From NCBI GenBank assembly GCA_001801085.1, contig MGWR01000045.1:1-55472 (forward strand): a stretch of 55,472 nucleotides of DNA. The letters run 5' to 3'. Shown piece by piece: positions 15,681 to 24,500 of the stretch. A model generated the notes under the pieces. The model made no database searches. It was not told the origin of the DNA and saw nothing but the letters and a program-made list of their open reading frames with translations. Position 1 is the stretch's first letter; each line of letters begins with the position of its first letter. A program made the translations under genes and the position numbers. Source of the DNA: Gallionellales bacterium GWA2_60_142. Lineage in GTDB: Bacteria > Pseudomonadota > Gammaproteobacteria > Burkholderiales > Gallionellaceae.

Positions 15681-16643
15681 CTAAAATTGCCGGGTCGCGG
15701 CAAAGTGGGCCAATTGTAGCAGAGACTGTTTGTATTGAGAATCATCCAGTGCAGAAATCGCAGCACATGCCGCTTCCGCTTCACTCAGCGCCTGTTGTCG
15801 AGTGAACTCCAGCGCGTCGGTGGCGTGGATGATCTCCAGCACATCGGCGAACTTGCTTACGTCGCCCTGCTCGATCGCGCCGCGCACGATGGCAGCCTGC
15901 TCAGGCGTGCCGTTCTGCATCGAGAAAATCAGCGGCAGGGTCGGCTTGCCTTCGGCGAGGTCGTCGCCCAGATGCTTGCCGGTCTGCGCCTCGTCGGCGG
16001 AATAGTCCAGCACGTCGTCGATCAACTGGAACGCGGTGCCGAGATGCATGCCGTACTTCGCCGCCGCCTCTTCGTCGGCAGAGGAAGCCTTGCCGAGGAT
16101 TGCACCGAGGCGCATCGCCGCCTCGAACAGCTTCGCGGTCTTGTAGTGGATCACGCGCATGTAGCTCGGGATATCGACGTCGGCATCGTTGCAGTTGAGC
16201 AACTGCAGCACCTCGCCCTCGGCGATGACGTTGGTCGCATCGGCCAGCGTCTGCATCACGCGCATCTCGCCGACCTCGACCATCATCTGGAACGCGCGCG
16301 AATAGAGAAAGTCGCCGACCAGCACGCTAGCGGCGTTGCCGAACATCGCGTTGGCGGTCTCGCGCCCGCGGCGCAACTCGGACTCGTCGACAACGTCGTC
16401 GTGCAGCAGCGTCGCGGTATGGATGAACTCGACCACCGCCGCGAGATTATGCTGGTACTCGCCCTTATAACCGAAGGCCTGTGCGGATAGCAGCACCAGC
16501 GCCGGACGCAGTCGCTTGCCGCCGCTATTGACGATGTACTCTCCGATCTGATTGACCAACACCACTTCCGAATGCAGGCGCGCGCGTATCACCGCATCCA
16601 CTGCGGCCATGTCCGCCGCGAGCAATTGCTTGAGGTTATCCAA
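15681..16643 (-). CDS. ispB: polyprenyl (octaprenyl) diphosphate synthase
   Basis: A 320-aa trans-prenyltransferase. The first Asp-rich motif is HDDVVDE (Asp82, 83, 86) and the second LIDDVLDYS (Asp209, 210, 213), with GGKRLRPALVLL as the substrate-binding GGKRxRP block. The enzyme condenses isopentenyl diphosphate onto farnesyl diphosphate to build the ubiquinone side chain, here presumably C40. Length and motifs are normal for IspB. It is followed by tRNA-Pro on the same strand. Confidence 0.93.
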   Translation of the reverse strand: MDNLKQLLAADMAAVDAVIRARLHSEVVLVNQIGEYIVNSGGKRLRPALVLLSAQAFGYKGEYQHNLAAVVEFIHTATLLHDDVVDESELRRGRETANAMFGNAASVLVGDFLYSRAFQMMVEVGEMRVMQTLADATNVIAEGEVLQLLNCNDADVDIPSYMRVIHYKTAKLFEAAMRLGAILGKASSADEEAAAKYGMHLGTAFQLIDDVLDYSADEAQTGKHLGDDLAEGKPTLPLIFSMQNGTPEQAAIVRGAIEQGDVSKFADVLEIIHATDALEFTRQQALSEAEAACAAISALDDSQYKQSLLQLAHFAATRQF

Positions 16644-16661
16644 AGGTTATTCCTTGATTAT

Positions 16662-17978
16662 TCAGACCATGCGGCGCGTCGGCGCGCTCTTCTCGTGGGG
16701 CGGCATTGTCGCATAAAAATCAGCCTGACCGCGACGCCACAAATACGCTCCGATCAGCATCCCCACCACGCTCAATGCCGCGACGTAATGCGCCGGCGCC
16801 AGCGGATCGAGCGGCAGCAACATGCTCACCATCACCGGCGTCAGGCCGCCGAACACCGCGTACGCAACGTTATAGGAGAAGGACAGGCCGGAGAATCGCA
16901 CCGCCGGCGGAAATGCCTTTACCGCGACGCTGGGCACCACGCCGATGACGCCGACACAGAAGCCACTCAACGCATACAGCACGTAAATATTTTCCGGATT
17001 GGTCGCCATCTGCATGTAGAACAGCATAGAGGTGATGCCGAGCATCGCGCAGCCGGCCATCATCACCCTGCCTGCGCCATAGCGGTCGGCCATCAAACCG
17101 AACGCAACACAGCCCAGACTCAGAAACAGCGTCGCGATGCTGTTCGCCTGCAATGCGACGGCGGCGGGGATGCCGTAAAGCTTTTGCACCAGCGGCGGCG
17201 TCATCAATATCATCACGATGATGGCGGCAGAAAGCAGCCAGGTCAGCAGCATCGTCAGGACCACCGCCGGACGGTGTTCGCGCACCACGGTCTTTAGCGG
17301 CAACTCGTCGGCCAACTCCTGCCGCGCCTGCATCTCTTTGAACACCGGTGTCTCGTGCAGGTACTGGCGCAGCCACACCGACAGCAGCCCGAACAGACCG
17401 CCGATGATGAACGGTATGCGCCAGCCCTCGGCCAGCAGTTCGTCGGGCGCATACATCCGGTTCACCGCAGTCGCCACCAGCGAGCCGAGCAGGATGCCGC
17501 CGGTCAGCCCTGCGGTTAGCGTGCCGCAGGCCAGCCCGACGTGGCGCGCCGGCACATGTTCCGAGACGAACACCCAAGCGCCCGGCACCTCGCCGCCGAT
17601 GGCCGCGCCTTGCAGCACGCGCAAGGCCAGCAGCGCGATCGGCGCCCAGATGCCGATCACCGCGTAGGTCGGCAGCAGGCCTATCGCCAGCGTCGGCACG
17701 GACATCAGGAAGATACTCAGCATGAACATGCGCTTGCGCCCGAACAGGTCGCCAAAGTGCGCCATCACGATGCCGCCCAGCGGACGCGCCAGATAACCCG
17801 CCGCGAAGATGCCGAATGTCTGCAACTGACGCAGCCAGTCCGGCATGTCGGGCGGGAAGAACAATTGTCCTATCGCCAGCGCGAAGAACACGAAGATGAT
17901 GAAGTCGTAGAATTCCAGCGCGCCGCCGAGGGCGGCCAGCGACAGGGTGCGATAATCGCTGCGGGTCAGATTGGACAT
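16662..17978 (-). CDS. MFS transporter of the metabolite:H+ symporter type
   Basis: A 438-aa integral membrane protein starting MSNLTRSDYRTLSLAALGGALEFYDF, where GGALEFYDF in TM1 is the signature of the MHS family (ProP, citrate and shikimate permease relatives). The loop 2-3 motif GDLFGRKRMF and roughly twelve hydrophobic segments are present. Substrate cannot be read from sequence; dicarboxylates or osmolytes are typical. It ends 19 bases before the start of ispB, so it may be cotranscribed into it. Confidence 0.88.
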   Translation of the reverse strand: MSNLTRSDYRTLSLAALGGALEFYDFIIFVFFALAIGQLFFPPDMPDWLRQLQTFGIFAAGYLARPLGGIVMAHFGDLFGRKRMFMLSIFLMSVPTLAIGLLPTYAVIGIWAPIALLALRVLQGAAIGGEVPGAWVFVSEHVPARHVGLACGTLTAGLTGGILLGSLVATAVNRMYAPDELLAEGWRIPFIIGGLFGLLSVWLRQYLHETPVFKEMQARQELADELPLKTVVREHRPAVVLTMLLTWLLSAAIIVMILMTPPLVQKLYGIPAAVALQANSIATLFLSLGCVAFGLMADRYGAGRVMMAGCAMLGITSMLFYMQMATNPENIYVLYALSGFCVGVIGVVPSVAVKAFPPAVRFSGLSFSYNVAYAVFGGLTPVMVSMLLPLDPLAPAHYVAALSVVGMLIGAYLWRRGQADFYATMPPHEKSAPTRRMV

Positions 17979-18066
17979 GGAGGCCTGATTCGTGGGGAAT
18001 GCGAAAGGCCGGCAGTTTAGCGCGAAGCTCCCGCGCAGGCCAAACCGGACGCCAAAAATCGAAAAT

Positions 18067-18095
18067 TTGCCCAACTCCCTATTTTTATGGATAAT
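18067..18095 (+). promoter_or_regulatory. sigma70-type promoter of rpmE
   Basis: TTGCCC at 18067-18072 and GATAAT at 18090-18095 are separated by exactly 17 bases, 57 bases before the rpmE start. It is divergent from the MFS gene. Confidence 0.55.
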
Positions 18096-18151
18096 GCGCG
18101 GCCCTATAAGTGCGTACACCCGCCGCACCGAACCCAAATTAAGGAAAGAAA

Positions 18152-18367
18152 ATGAAAGACAATATCCACCCGAATTACCAGGAACTGACCATAACCTGCA
18201 GCTGCGGCAACACATTCAAGACCAAGTCCGTGCTCGGCAAGCCGACCATGCACGTCGAAGTCTGCTCGGAGTGCCACCCGTTCTACACCGGCACCCAGAA
18301 GATCGTCGACACCGCCGGCCGCATCGACAAGTTCCGCCAGAAGTACGGCACCAAGGCTGCCGCTTAA
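18152..18367 (+). CDS. rpmE: 50S ribosomal protein L31, zinc-binding form
   Basis: A 71-aa protein, [22 protein letters not shown], with cysteines at 16, 18, 37 and 40 (TCSCG and [11 protein letters not shown]). This is the C+ version that holds zinc; many genomes carry a second C- copy, not seen here. AAGGAAAG upstream is a good ribosome site. It stands alone between its own promoter and a terminator. Confidence 0.97.
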   Translation: MKDNIHPNYQELTITCSCGNTFKTKSVLGKPTMHVEVCSECHPFYTGTQKIVDTAGRIDKFRQKYGTKAAA

Positions 18368-18399
18368 CGCGAAGGGAACTTCGCGCAGCGACACCATAC

Positions 18400-18425
18400 A
18401 AAAGGCAGCGTTTGCTGCCTTTTTT
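18400..18425 (+). terminator. rho-independent terminator after rpmE
   Basis: AAAAGGCAGC at 18400-18409 pairs with GCTGCCTTTT (GTTT loop), followed by six Ts. Confidence 0.9.
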
Positions 18426-18473
18426 ATTTGCGGCGACAATCTTCGCCCTCGACCAAGCTGAACAGGAATAGCC

Positions 18474-19895
18474 ATGCGTACTCTGATCATTGCCTTCTCT
18501 CTCGTGTTGCTGGCCGGCTGCGCGCAAAACCCTGTCACCGGCAAATCCGATTTCGTAATGATGTCGGAAGGTCAGGAGGTCGCACTCGGCCGCCAGGCCG
18601 ACGTGCAGATCAAGCAGCAATACAAGGTCTATGAATCGAAGGCGCTGCAGGACTACGTCAACCGCGTCGGCCAGCGCATCGCCAAACAGAGCCACCGCCC
18701 CGACCTGCAATATCACTTCACCGTGCTGGACTCGCCAGAGATCAACGCCTTCGCGCTGCCCGGCGGTTACGTCTACATCACGCGCGGCATCCTCGCTTAC
18801 CTCAACAGCGAGGCCGAACTGGCCGCGGTGCTGGGCCACGAGATCGGCCACGTCACCGCACGCCACGGCGTGCGCCAGCAAAGCGCCGCGCAGGCTGCCA
18901 ACATCGGCCTGAGCGTCGCTTCGATCTTTATTCCGGAGCTCGGATCCGCGGCCGGACAGAACCTCAGCAACGTGATCGGCGGCGCGCTGCTGTCGGGCTA
19001 CGGTCGCGACCACGAACTGGAAGCCGACCGCCTCGGCGCGGTGTATCTGGCGCGCACCGAATATGACCCGCAGGCCATCATCAAGGTCATCGGCGTGCTG
19101 AAGAACCAGGAGCTGAAGGACGCCGAACTGGCCAAGCAGGAAGGCCGCGAGCCGCGACGCTACCACGGCCTGTTCGCCTCGCACCCGGACAACGACACGC
19201 GCTTGCAGCAGGCGGTGGGCGAAGCCGGCAAGAACGGCTCGGCCCAGGCTCATAACGAAGGCCGCGAGGACTTCCTCAAAGCCACCGACGGCTTGGTGTA
19301 CGGCGACAACAGCGATCAGGGCATCGTGCGCAACAACCGCTTCTACCACGCCGACCTCGGCATCGCGCTCGCCTTCCCGGAAACTTGGCAGGTGCACAAT
19401 CTGCCCGACTCGCTGGTCGCGGTCAGCCCGAAAGGCGAGGCGATGATGCAGCTGAAGATGGATCAAAAACCGCAGGGAACGCCGACCGAATACGCGCGCC
19501 GCATGGTGGGCTACGGCGCACAGACCCGCGCACTCGACCTGGCCGGCCTGCCCGCCGCGACCTTCGAGCTACCCAACGTCATGGGCGGCGTGATCTACCA
19601 CGACAAGAAGGCCTATGTCCTGCAGGCGCAAGCCAAAGAGCGCGGCGGCCTGAACGCTCACCGCGACACGATCTTCGACACGGTGCGCAGCTTCCACTCG
19701 CTCACCACCGAGGAACGCAAACTGGTCAAGCCGCTCGGCGTCCGCGTCATCACTGCGCGTGCAGGCGACACCTACGCCAGACTGGCGCAAGGTTCGCCGC
19801 TGGGAAAATCGGCGGAAAGCTATCTGCGCCTGATGAACGCCCAGTACCCGGATGGCGAACCGCGTCCGGGACAGGCGATCAAGATCGTGGAATAG
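18474..19895 (+). CDS. M48-family metalloprotease, lipoprotein (BepA/LoiP-like) with LysM-like tail
   Basis: A 473-aa protein with a lipoprotein signal (LVLLAGCAQNP, lipidated Cys16), so it is an envelope protein. The zinc site is LGHEIGHVTARHG (His122, Glu123, His126) and the third ligand comes from RDHELEADRLG. The family includes BepA and LoiP, which police outer-membrane protein assembly. Residues after about 290 form an extra domain, and the last 50 (VITARAGDTYARLA...PRPGQAIKIVE) look like a LysM peptidoglycan-binding module. It is followed after 48 bases by a GT39 gene on the same strand. Confidence 0.88.
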   Translation: MRTLIIAFSLVLLAGCAQNPVTGKSDFVMMSEGQEVALGRQADVQIKQQYKVYESKALQDYVNRVGQRIAKQSHRPDLQYHFTVLDSPEINAFALPGGYVYITRGILAYLNSEAELAAVLGHEIGHVTARHGVRQQSAAQAANIGLSVASIFIPELGSAAGQNLSNVIGGALLSGYGRDHELEADRLGAVYLARTEYDPQAIIKVIGVLKNQELKDAELAKQEGREPRRYHGLFASHPDNDTRLQQAVGEAGKNGSAQAHNEGREDFLKATDGLVYGDNSDQGIVRNNRFYHADLGIALAFPETWQVHNLPDSLVAVSPKGEAMMQLKMDQKPQGTPTEYARRMVGYGAQTRALDLAGLPAATFELPNVMGGVIYHDKKAYVLQAQAKERGGLNAHRDTIFDTVRSFHSLTTEERKLVKPLGVRVITARAGDTYARLAQGSPLGKSAESYLRLMNAQYPDGEPRPGQAIKIVE

Positions 19896-19943
19896 AGACA
19901 TGATAAAAAACAAAAACCGTAGCGAGTTCCGCAGCAGGTCTTA

Positions 19944-21584
19944 ATGTATTTCATCAAACCCACCGATCCCCACCCGGTCACCCCCGCCAAGGCGGTGCTG
20001 CTCGGGCTGCTGCTGCTGATCTGGGTTTTCACCGGACTGATCGGCCACGACCCGTGGAAGCCGGATGAGGCGACCAGCTTCGGCGTCGTCTACTCGATGC
20101 TGCAGAGCGGCGACTGGCTGGTGCCCACGCTGGTCGGCGAACCCTATCTGGACAAGCCGCCGCTGTATTACTGGAGCGCCGCGTTGTCCGCCAAGCTGTT
20201 CGCGCCGCTGCTGCCGCTGCACGACGGCGCGCGCCTCGCCAGCGGACTCTACATCGGCCTGACGCTGCTGTTCCTCGGTCTCGCCGGACGCAAACTGTAC
20301 GGCGAAAATCGCGGCTGGGCTGCGGCGATCATCCTCATCGGCTGCCTGGGCATGATGGTGCGCGGCCACCAGATCATCACCGACCTCGGCCTGCTGGCCG
20401 GCTGCGCGATGATGCTGTTCGGCTACTCGCTGAGCCAGGAGCGCGCGGTGCGCTCCGGCGTCTGGATGGGCCTCGGCGTCGGCATCGGCTTCATGTCCAA
20501 AGGCTTCATCGCGCCGGTGCTGTTCGTGCTGATCGCCGCAGCGCTGCCCATCATGTTCGAGCAATGGCGCGTGCGCCGCTATTTCGCCAGCCTCGCGATC
20601 GCCGCGCTGTGCGCGCTGCCCTGGCTGACAATCTGGCCGCTGCTGCTGTACCAACATTCGCCGCGCCTGTTCGCCGACTGGGCATGGGCGCACAACATCG
20701 GCCACTGGATCGATTACGCGAAGAGCGGCCCGAACAAGGAATCGCTCTATTACCTGAAAAACCTGCCTTGGCTGGCCTGGCCGGCGTGGCCGCTGGCGGC
20801 ATGGGCGGTGTGGCAATCGCGCCACCGCCTCGCGCTGCGCGACGACCTGCAACTGCCGCTGGTCGCCTTCGGCGTGATGTTCCTCACGCTCAGCCTCGTG
20901 CCCAACATCAAGGAAGTGTTCGCGCTGCCGATGCTGCTGCCCATCGCGCTGCTCGCCACCGCCTCGCTGTCGGCGCTGAAACGCGGCGCGGCGAACGCGC
21001 TGGACTGGTTCGGGCTGATGACCTTCGCGCTGGTCGCCATCGCCATGTGGTGGGGCTGGGCCGGCCTGCTGCTGGACAACCACGCCAAGATCACGCTGTG
21101 GCTGAAGGACTACCAACCTGGCTTCGAACCGGCATTCGACGAACCGGCCTTCGTCGCCGCAATCGTCGCAACCGTGCTATGGCTGATACTGGTATGGCGT
21201 GTCGGCCGCTCGATGCGCCGCGCCGTCACCAACTGGGCCGCGGGCATCACGCTGGTGTGGGTGCTCGCGATGACGCTGTGGCTGCCCTGGCTGGACAGCG
21301 GCAAGAGCTACCGCAACATGGTCGCCTCGCTGAAGCAGTCGATGCCCAAACACTACCGCTGCGTCGGCTACGACTACCTCGGCGAAGGCCAGCGCGCGAT
21401 GCTGCACTACTTCGGCGGCATCATCACCCGCACCGACCGCAAGGAACGCTGCGACCTGCGATTGATCCAGGGCGACCGTTTATCCAAGCCGTTGCTGGAC
21501 GAGACACGCTGGGAGAAGATCTGGGAAGGCAGCCGCAAGGGGGACAAGGGGGAGCATTACCGCCTCTACCGCCGAATCCAGTAG
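19944..21584 (+). CDS. ArnT-like family 39 glycosyltransferase
   Basis: A 546-aa polytopic inner-membrane protein with a dozen hydrophobic segments. The first periplasmic loop carries HDPWKPDEATSFG with the Asp-Glu pair that is catalytic in GT39/ArnT-type enzymes using polyprenyl-phosphate sugars. YLDKPPLYYW is the second conserved loop motif. The C-terminal soluble part (RCVGYDYLGEGQRAMLHYFGG) is typical for ArnT relatives. It probably decorates lipid A, an envelope polymer or a protein with a sugar; no lipid A operon surrounds it. Confidence 0.85.
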   Translation: MYFIKPTDPHPVTPAKAVLLGLLLLIWVFTGLIGHDPWKPDEATSFGVVYSMLQSGDWLVPTLVGEPYLDKPPLYYWSAALSAKLFAPLLPLHDGARLASGLYIGLTLLFLGLAGRKLYGENRGWAAAIILIGCLGMMVRGHQIITDLGLLAGCAMMLFGYSLSQERAVRSGVWMGLGVGIGFMSKGFIAPVLFVLIAAALPIMFEQWRVRRYFASLAIAALCALPWLTIWPLLLYQHSPRLFADWAWAHNIGHWIDYAKSGPNKESLYYLKNLPWLAWPAWPLAAWAVWQSRHRLALRDDLQLPLVAFGVMFLTLSLVPNIKEVFALPMLLPIALLATASLSALKRGAANALDWFGLMTFALVAIAMWWGWAGLLLDNHAKITLWLKDYQPGFEPAFDEPAFVAAIVATVLWLILVWRVGRSMRRAVTNWAAGITLVWVLAMTLWLPWLDSGKSYRNMVASLKQSMPKHYRCVGYDYLGEGQRAMLHYFGGIITRTDRKERCDLRLIQGDRLSKPLLDETRWEKIWEGSRKGDKGEHYRLYRRIQ

Positions 21585-21614
21585 GTTGGGTTAGCGCGCA
21601 GCGCGTAACCCAAC
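21585..21614. repeat. inverted repeat GTTGGGTTA...TAACCCAAC
   Basis: Nine-base perfect arms flank GCGCGCAGCGCG, right after the GT39 stop. A related TTGATGTTGGGTATCGCTGCGCG follows at about 21670, suggesting a repeat family. Confidence 0.65.
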
Positions 21615-21624
21615 ATCAAAAACA

Positions 21625-21651
21625 AAACCGTCGGGGGTAGCCCGACGGTTT
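21625..21651 (+). terminator. hairpin AAACCGTCGGG / CCCGACGGTTT
   Basis: Eleven-base perfect arms with a GGTAG loop and flanking A and T residues; terminator of the GT39 transcript or bidirectional. Confidence 0.75.
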
Positions 21652-21742
21652 GGATTTGGATTTTCGATGTTGATGTTGGGTATCGCTGCGCGCCACCGGC
21701 AGCAAACGGAATAACAGTACCTATGAAACCCACAATTTCCGG

Positions 21743-21784
21743 TTGACGGCAGCATGATTTAGCATATACTTAAAATATATATTT
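21743..21784 (+). promoter_or_regulatory. promoter and palindrome upstream of vapBC module 3
   Basis: TTGACG (21743-21748) and TATACT (21765-21770) with a 16-base spacer, then the palindrome AAATATATATTT (21773-21784) at the expected transcription start. A palindrome here would suit autorepression by the antitoxin-toxin complex. Confidence 0.55.
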
Positions 21785-21801
21785 ATTAAATCGGGGCCAT
21801 C

Positions 21802-22035
21802 ATGAAAACCGCAAAGCTGTTTCAAAATGGTCAGAGTCAAGCAGTCAGGCTTCCCAAAGAATTTCGGTTCGAGGGAGATGAGGTGTTCATCAAAAAGTCC
21901 GGCAATGTCGTCCTGCTCATCCCGACCGCACATTCCTGGGACTCCTTGCTGGGCAGTCTGGAAAAATTCAGCCCCGACTTCATGTCCGAGCGCAGTCAGC
22001 CGCAGCAACAAACTCGCGAGGATGTTTTCTCATGA
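21802..22035 (+). CDS. vapB: VapB-type antitoxin (module 3)
   Basis: A 77-aa protein: MKTAKLFQNGQSQAVRLPKE is the classic VapB/AbrB-fold start (NGxSQAVRLPKEFRF), which binds the operator as a dimer. The C-terminus (LGSLEKFSPDFMSERSQ) is the toxin-neutralising tail. Its stop overlaps the toxin start by four bases. Confidence 0.93.
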   Translation: MKTAKLFQNGQSQAVRLPKEFRFEGDEVFIKKSGNVVLLIPTAHSWDSLLGSLEKFSPDFMSERSQPQQQTREDVFS

Positions 22036-22439
22036 TGGTGATGTTGGATACCAATACCTGCATCGCGCTAATCAAACGCAAGCCGGTTCATATCTTGCAG
22101 AAATTCAGCGAGTACCAGGTCGGGGATATTGGCATCTCGGCAGTTACCTTGGCCGAGCTGCGTTACGGCGTTTCCAAAAGCCAGCATCAGGCCAAAAATC
22201 AGGCCGCGCTGGATGAATTTGTATTGCCTCTGGAAGTTGCCGCTTTCGATGAACAGGCAACGGTCGCTTATGGCGTGCTGCGAGCATCGCTGGAAAAACA
22301 AGGTATGCCCATCGGCCCGCTGGACACCATGATCGCAGCGCATGCGCTCAGCCTGGGAGCGTTGCTGGTCACCAACAACACGCGGGAGTTCAATCGGGTT
22401 TCCGGCCTGACTGTCATTGACTGGATCAGTCCGGATTAG
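22032..22439 (+). CDS. vapC: VapC-type PIN-domain toxin (module 3)
   Basis: A 135-aa PIN RNase: MLDTNTCIALIKRKP with the first Asp, TLAELRYGVSKS with the conserved Glu, and IGPLDTMIAAHAL plus LVTNNTREFNRV with the last acidic residues. LDTNxCIxxIK and the REFxRVxGL tail are those of classical VapC enzymes that cut initiator tRNA. The 4-bp overlap with vapB couples translation. This module is unrelated in its antitoxin to modules 1 and 2. Confidence 0.93.
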   Translation: MMVMLDTNTCIALIKRKPVHILQKFSEYQVGDIGISAVTLAELRYGVSKSQHQAKNQAALDEFVLPLEVAAFDEQATVAYGVLRASLEKQGMPIGPLDTMIAAHALSLGALLVTNNTREFNRVSGLTVIDWISPD

Positions 22440-22482
22440 CGCCGTAAGGCGGTATAGTTTATCAATGAGGCCAAGCTCAAAT

Positions 22483-22537
22483 TAAAATTAAAGCATGGCG
22501 GGCGACAGCCCGTTATGCCTTGATGCTTTTAATTTAG
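22483..22537 (+). terminator. hairpin after vapBC module 3
   Basis: GCGGGC/GCCCG core (about 22499-22513) inside longer imperfect arms AATTAAAGCAT and ATGCTTTTAATT. It ends in a T-rich tail and probably terminates the toxin operon. Confidence 0.45.
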
Positions 22538-22584
22538 TGAAGCCAAAGCGCGCTCCCGGCTTTAAACCTTAATCCCGCCCCCAT

Positions 22585-23709
22585 ATGAACAAAGTAGCCC
22601 CCACCAAAGACGAGATCGCGCTGATGGTGCCTTTCACCGGCCTCGCGCTGAAACACATCCATGTGCCGACCAGCCGCGAGGAATTCGCGGTCGCGGCGAC
22701 CAAGATCAAGGCGGCGGGCATCGTCGGGTTCGATACCGAATCGAGGCCGACGTTTGCCGTCGGCGAGGCCAGTGAGGGGCCGCATCTGGTGCAGTTCGCG
22801 CTGCACGACAGGGCCTACCTGTTCCAGATGCACATGACGGAAGGACATCCGTTCCTGGTCGAGTTGCTGCGATCGGAACGGCTCATCAAGGTGGGCTTCG
22901 GACTCAGGTCAGACAGCAAACATATCCGCGCGAAACTGGGCGTCGAACTGGGCGGAACGGTCGATCTCAATACGGTGTTCAGCATGGATGGATACCACAA
23001 GGAGATGGGCGTCCGGGCTGCGGTGGGGCTGGTGCTCAAGCAGCGCTTCGCGAAGTCGCGCAAGGTCACCACCTCCAACTGGTCTCAGCCCCAACTCACG
23101 CAACAGCAGATGCTCTATGCGGCGAACGATGCCTATGCGGCGCTGAAAGTGCTGGAAGCCATTAACATCCCCCGCGCAGAGTTGCCTGTCATGGGCTCGA
23201 TCCCGAATGAACCCAAGGTATCGGAGCCGGAGCCATCGGGCGCAGGCCGTGGTTCTCGCACGGAGAGATACCGCAAAGAGCGCGGACTCGATTCGACTCC
23301 CGCCATATCGTCTCTGCCGAAAGAACTCGTGCGGCCGTGGAAGCTGCTCACTCTCGCAGTCGGCATCGGTCTGCTGATATGGGGTTCGTTCCATTACTCC
23401 GCTCCGGATTGGGATATTCCGATCAGTCTGATTATGGCGCTCTTCGCCTATCTGTCGGCGGGCTGGTCCATGCATGTCATGGTCGAGCGCAGGTGGCGAT
23501 ATTTTCCGCTGATGCTGCTGGCGACCTGGTGGTCGGTGGATGGCTGCTATGCACTCTACTGGTATTTCAAGGATCCCGTTGCGCTGGAGCTGATGCGCGC
23601 GGCGAATGCGCCCGCCTCGTTGAGCCTGTACTGGATGTGCGGCCTGGTATGGTTCTGGAACGGCTCGCTGAAAGAACTTGCCGCAAGACTGATACGCAGG
23701 CGATATTGA
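22585..23709 (+). CDS. RNase D-like DEDDy exonuclease domain fused to a membrane domain
   Basis: A 374-aa protein. Residues about 25-200 are a 3'-5' exonuclease of the DnaQ/RNase D superfamily: GFDTES (Asp50, Glu52), VGFGLRSD (Asp110) and YAANDAYA (Tyr178...Asp182) supply the DEDDy set. After a charged linker (GAGRGSRTERYRKERG) residues about 245-374 contain four hydrophobic segments (for example LLTLAVGIGLLIWGSF and ISLIMALFAYLSAGW) and end in RLIRRRY. The nuclease would face the cytosol, tethered to the membrane. RNase D itself has HRDC domains instead, so the architecture is unusual. Confidence 0.8.
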   Translation: MNKVAPTKDEIALMVPFTGLALKHIHVPTSREEFAVAATKIKAAGIVGFDTESRPTFAVGEASEGPHLVQFALHDRAYLFQMHMTEGHPFLVELLRSERLIKVGFGLRSDSKHIRAKLGVELGGTVDLNTVFSMDGYHKEMGVRAAVGLVLKQRFAKSRKVTTSNWSQPQLTQQQMLYAANDAYAALKVLEAINIPRAELPVMGSIPNEPKVSEPEPSGAGRGSRTERYRKERGLDSTPAISSLPKELVRPWKLLTLAVGIGLLIWGSFHYSAPDWDIPISLIMALFAYLSAGWSMHVMVERRWRYFPLMLLATWWSVDGCYALYWYFKDPVALELMRAANAPASLSLYWMCGLVWFWNGSLKELAARLIRRRY

Positions 23710-23825
23710 ATCCAAAGGAGGCGCGACAATCCGCAGCTCAGATCGGCCGATGGTGATGATTGCTTCGCCGCTTTTAACGGTGTACCTTGCCTCACCGTTT
23801 TGCTGCCTGTTTCCGTTTGAGCGCC

Positions 23826-24458
23826 ATGCTTGATTTCACCGAATACACCAAGATCTTCATCAGCCTGTTCGCGATCCTCGATCCGTTCGGGATCATTCCC
23901 ATCATCGTTCTGTTCACCGCCGGGATGACGGCTGCTAGGCGCGCGTATGTCGCCCGCCTCGCGTCGCTGACGGTGTGCGCTATCCTGATGGTTGCCCTGC
24001 TGATCGGCCAGCCGCTGCTGGCATTCTTCGGCATCAGCATCCATTCCTTCCTCGTGGCGGGCGGTATCCTGTTGCTGCTGATGGCGATCAAGATGATGCT
24101 CGGCAACTTTTATACTTCCGGTTCCGGCAAGAACGGGCATGCCGACGGCGAGACGGTTTCGGCGAATGCGATCGTGCCCTTATCCACGCCCCTGCTGGCG
24201 GGGCCCGGCTCGATCAGCGCGGTGATCGTGGAGGCACACAAGGCGGACGGCCTCATGCATTATCTGGTCATGAGCATGGAAATCATCCTGCTCGGTTTCA
24301 TCGTCTGGCTGACCTTCATGATCGCGCCCTGGGTAGCGCAACGGATAGGCAAGATCGGCATCAGCGTCTTTACCCGCTTGATGGGATTGATACTCGCCGC
24401 AATCTCGGTGGAGTTCATCGCCAGCGGAATGCGCGGGTTGTTTCCGGCACTCGGCTGA
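23826..24458 (+). CDS. MarC-family membrane protein
   Basis: A 210-aa protein with six hydrophobic segments. ILDPFGIIPIIVLFT in TM1 and VPLSTPLLAGPGSISAVIV in the middle are the two internally repeated NPxG-like signatures of the MarC (UPF0056) family. The family lies in the LysE-like transporter fold group; its substrate is unknown. ATG at 23826 starts right at MLDFTEYTKIF; a longer frame upstream lacks a good ribosome site. Possibly one operon with the rhomboid gene 42 bases downstream. Confidence 0.88.
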   Translation: MLDFTEYTKIFISLFAILDPFGIIPIIVLFTAGMTAARRAYVARLASLTVCAILMVALLIGQPLLAFFGISIHSFLVAGGILLLLMAIKMMLGNFYTSGSGKNGHADGETVSANAIVPLSTPLLAGPGSISAVIVEAHKADGLMHYLVMSMEIILLGFIVWLTFMIAPWVAQRIGKIGISVFTRLMGLILAAISVEFIASGMRGLFPALG

Positions 24459-24500
24459 CGCCGGACGCATCCGAATCTTAATCGGGGAGATCAAAACAAT

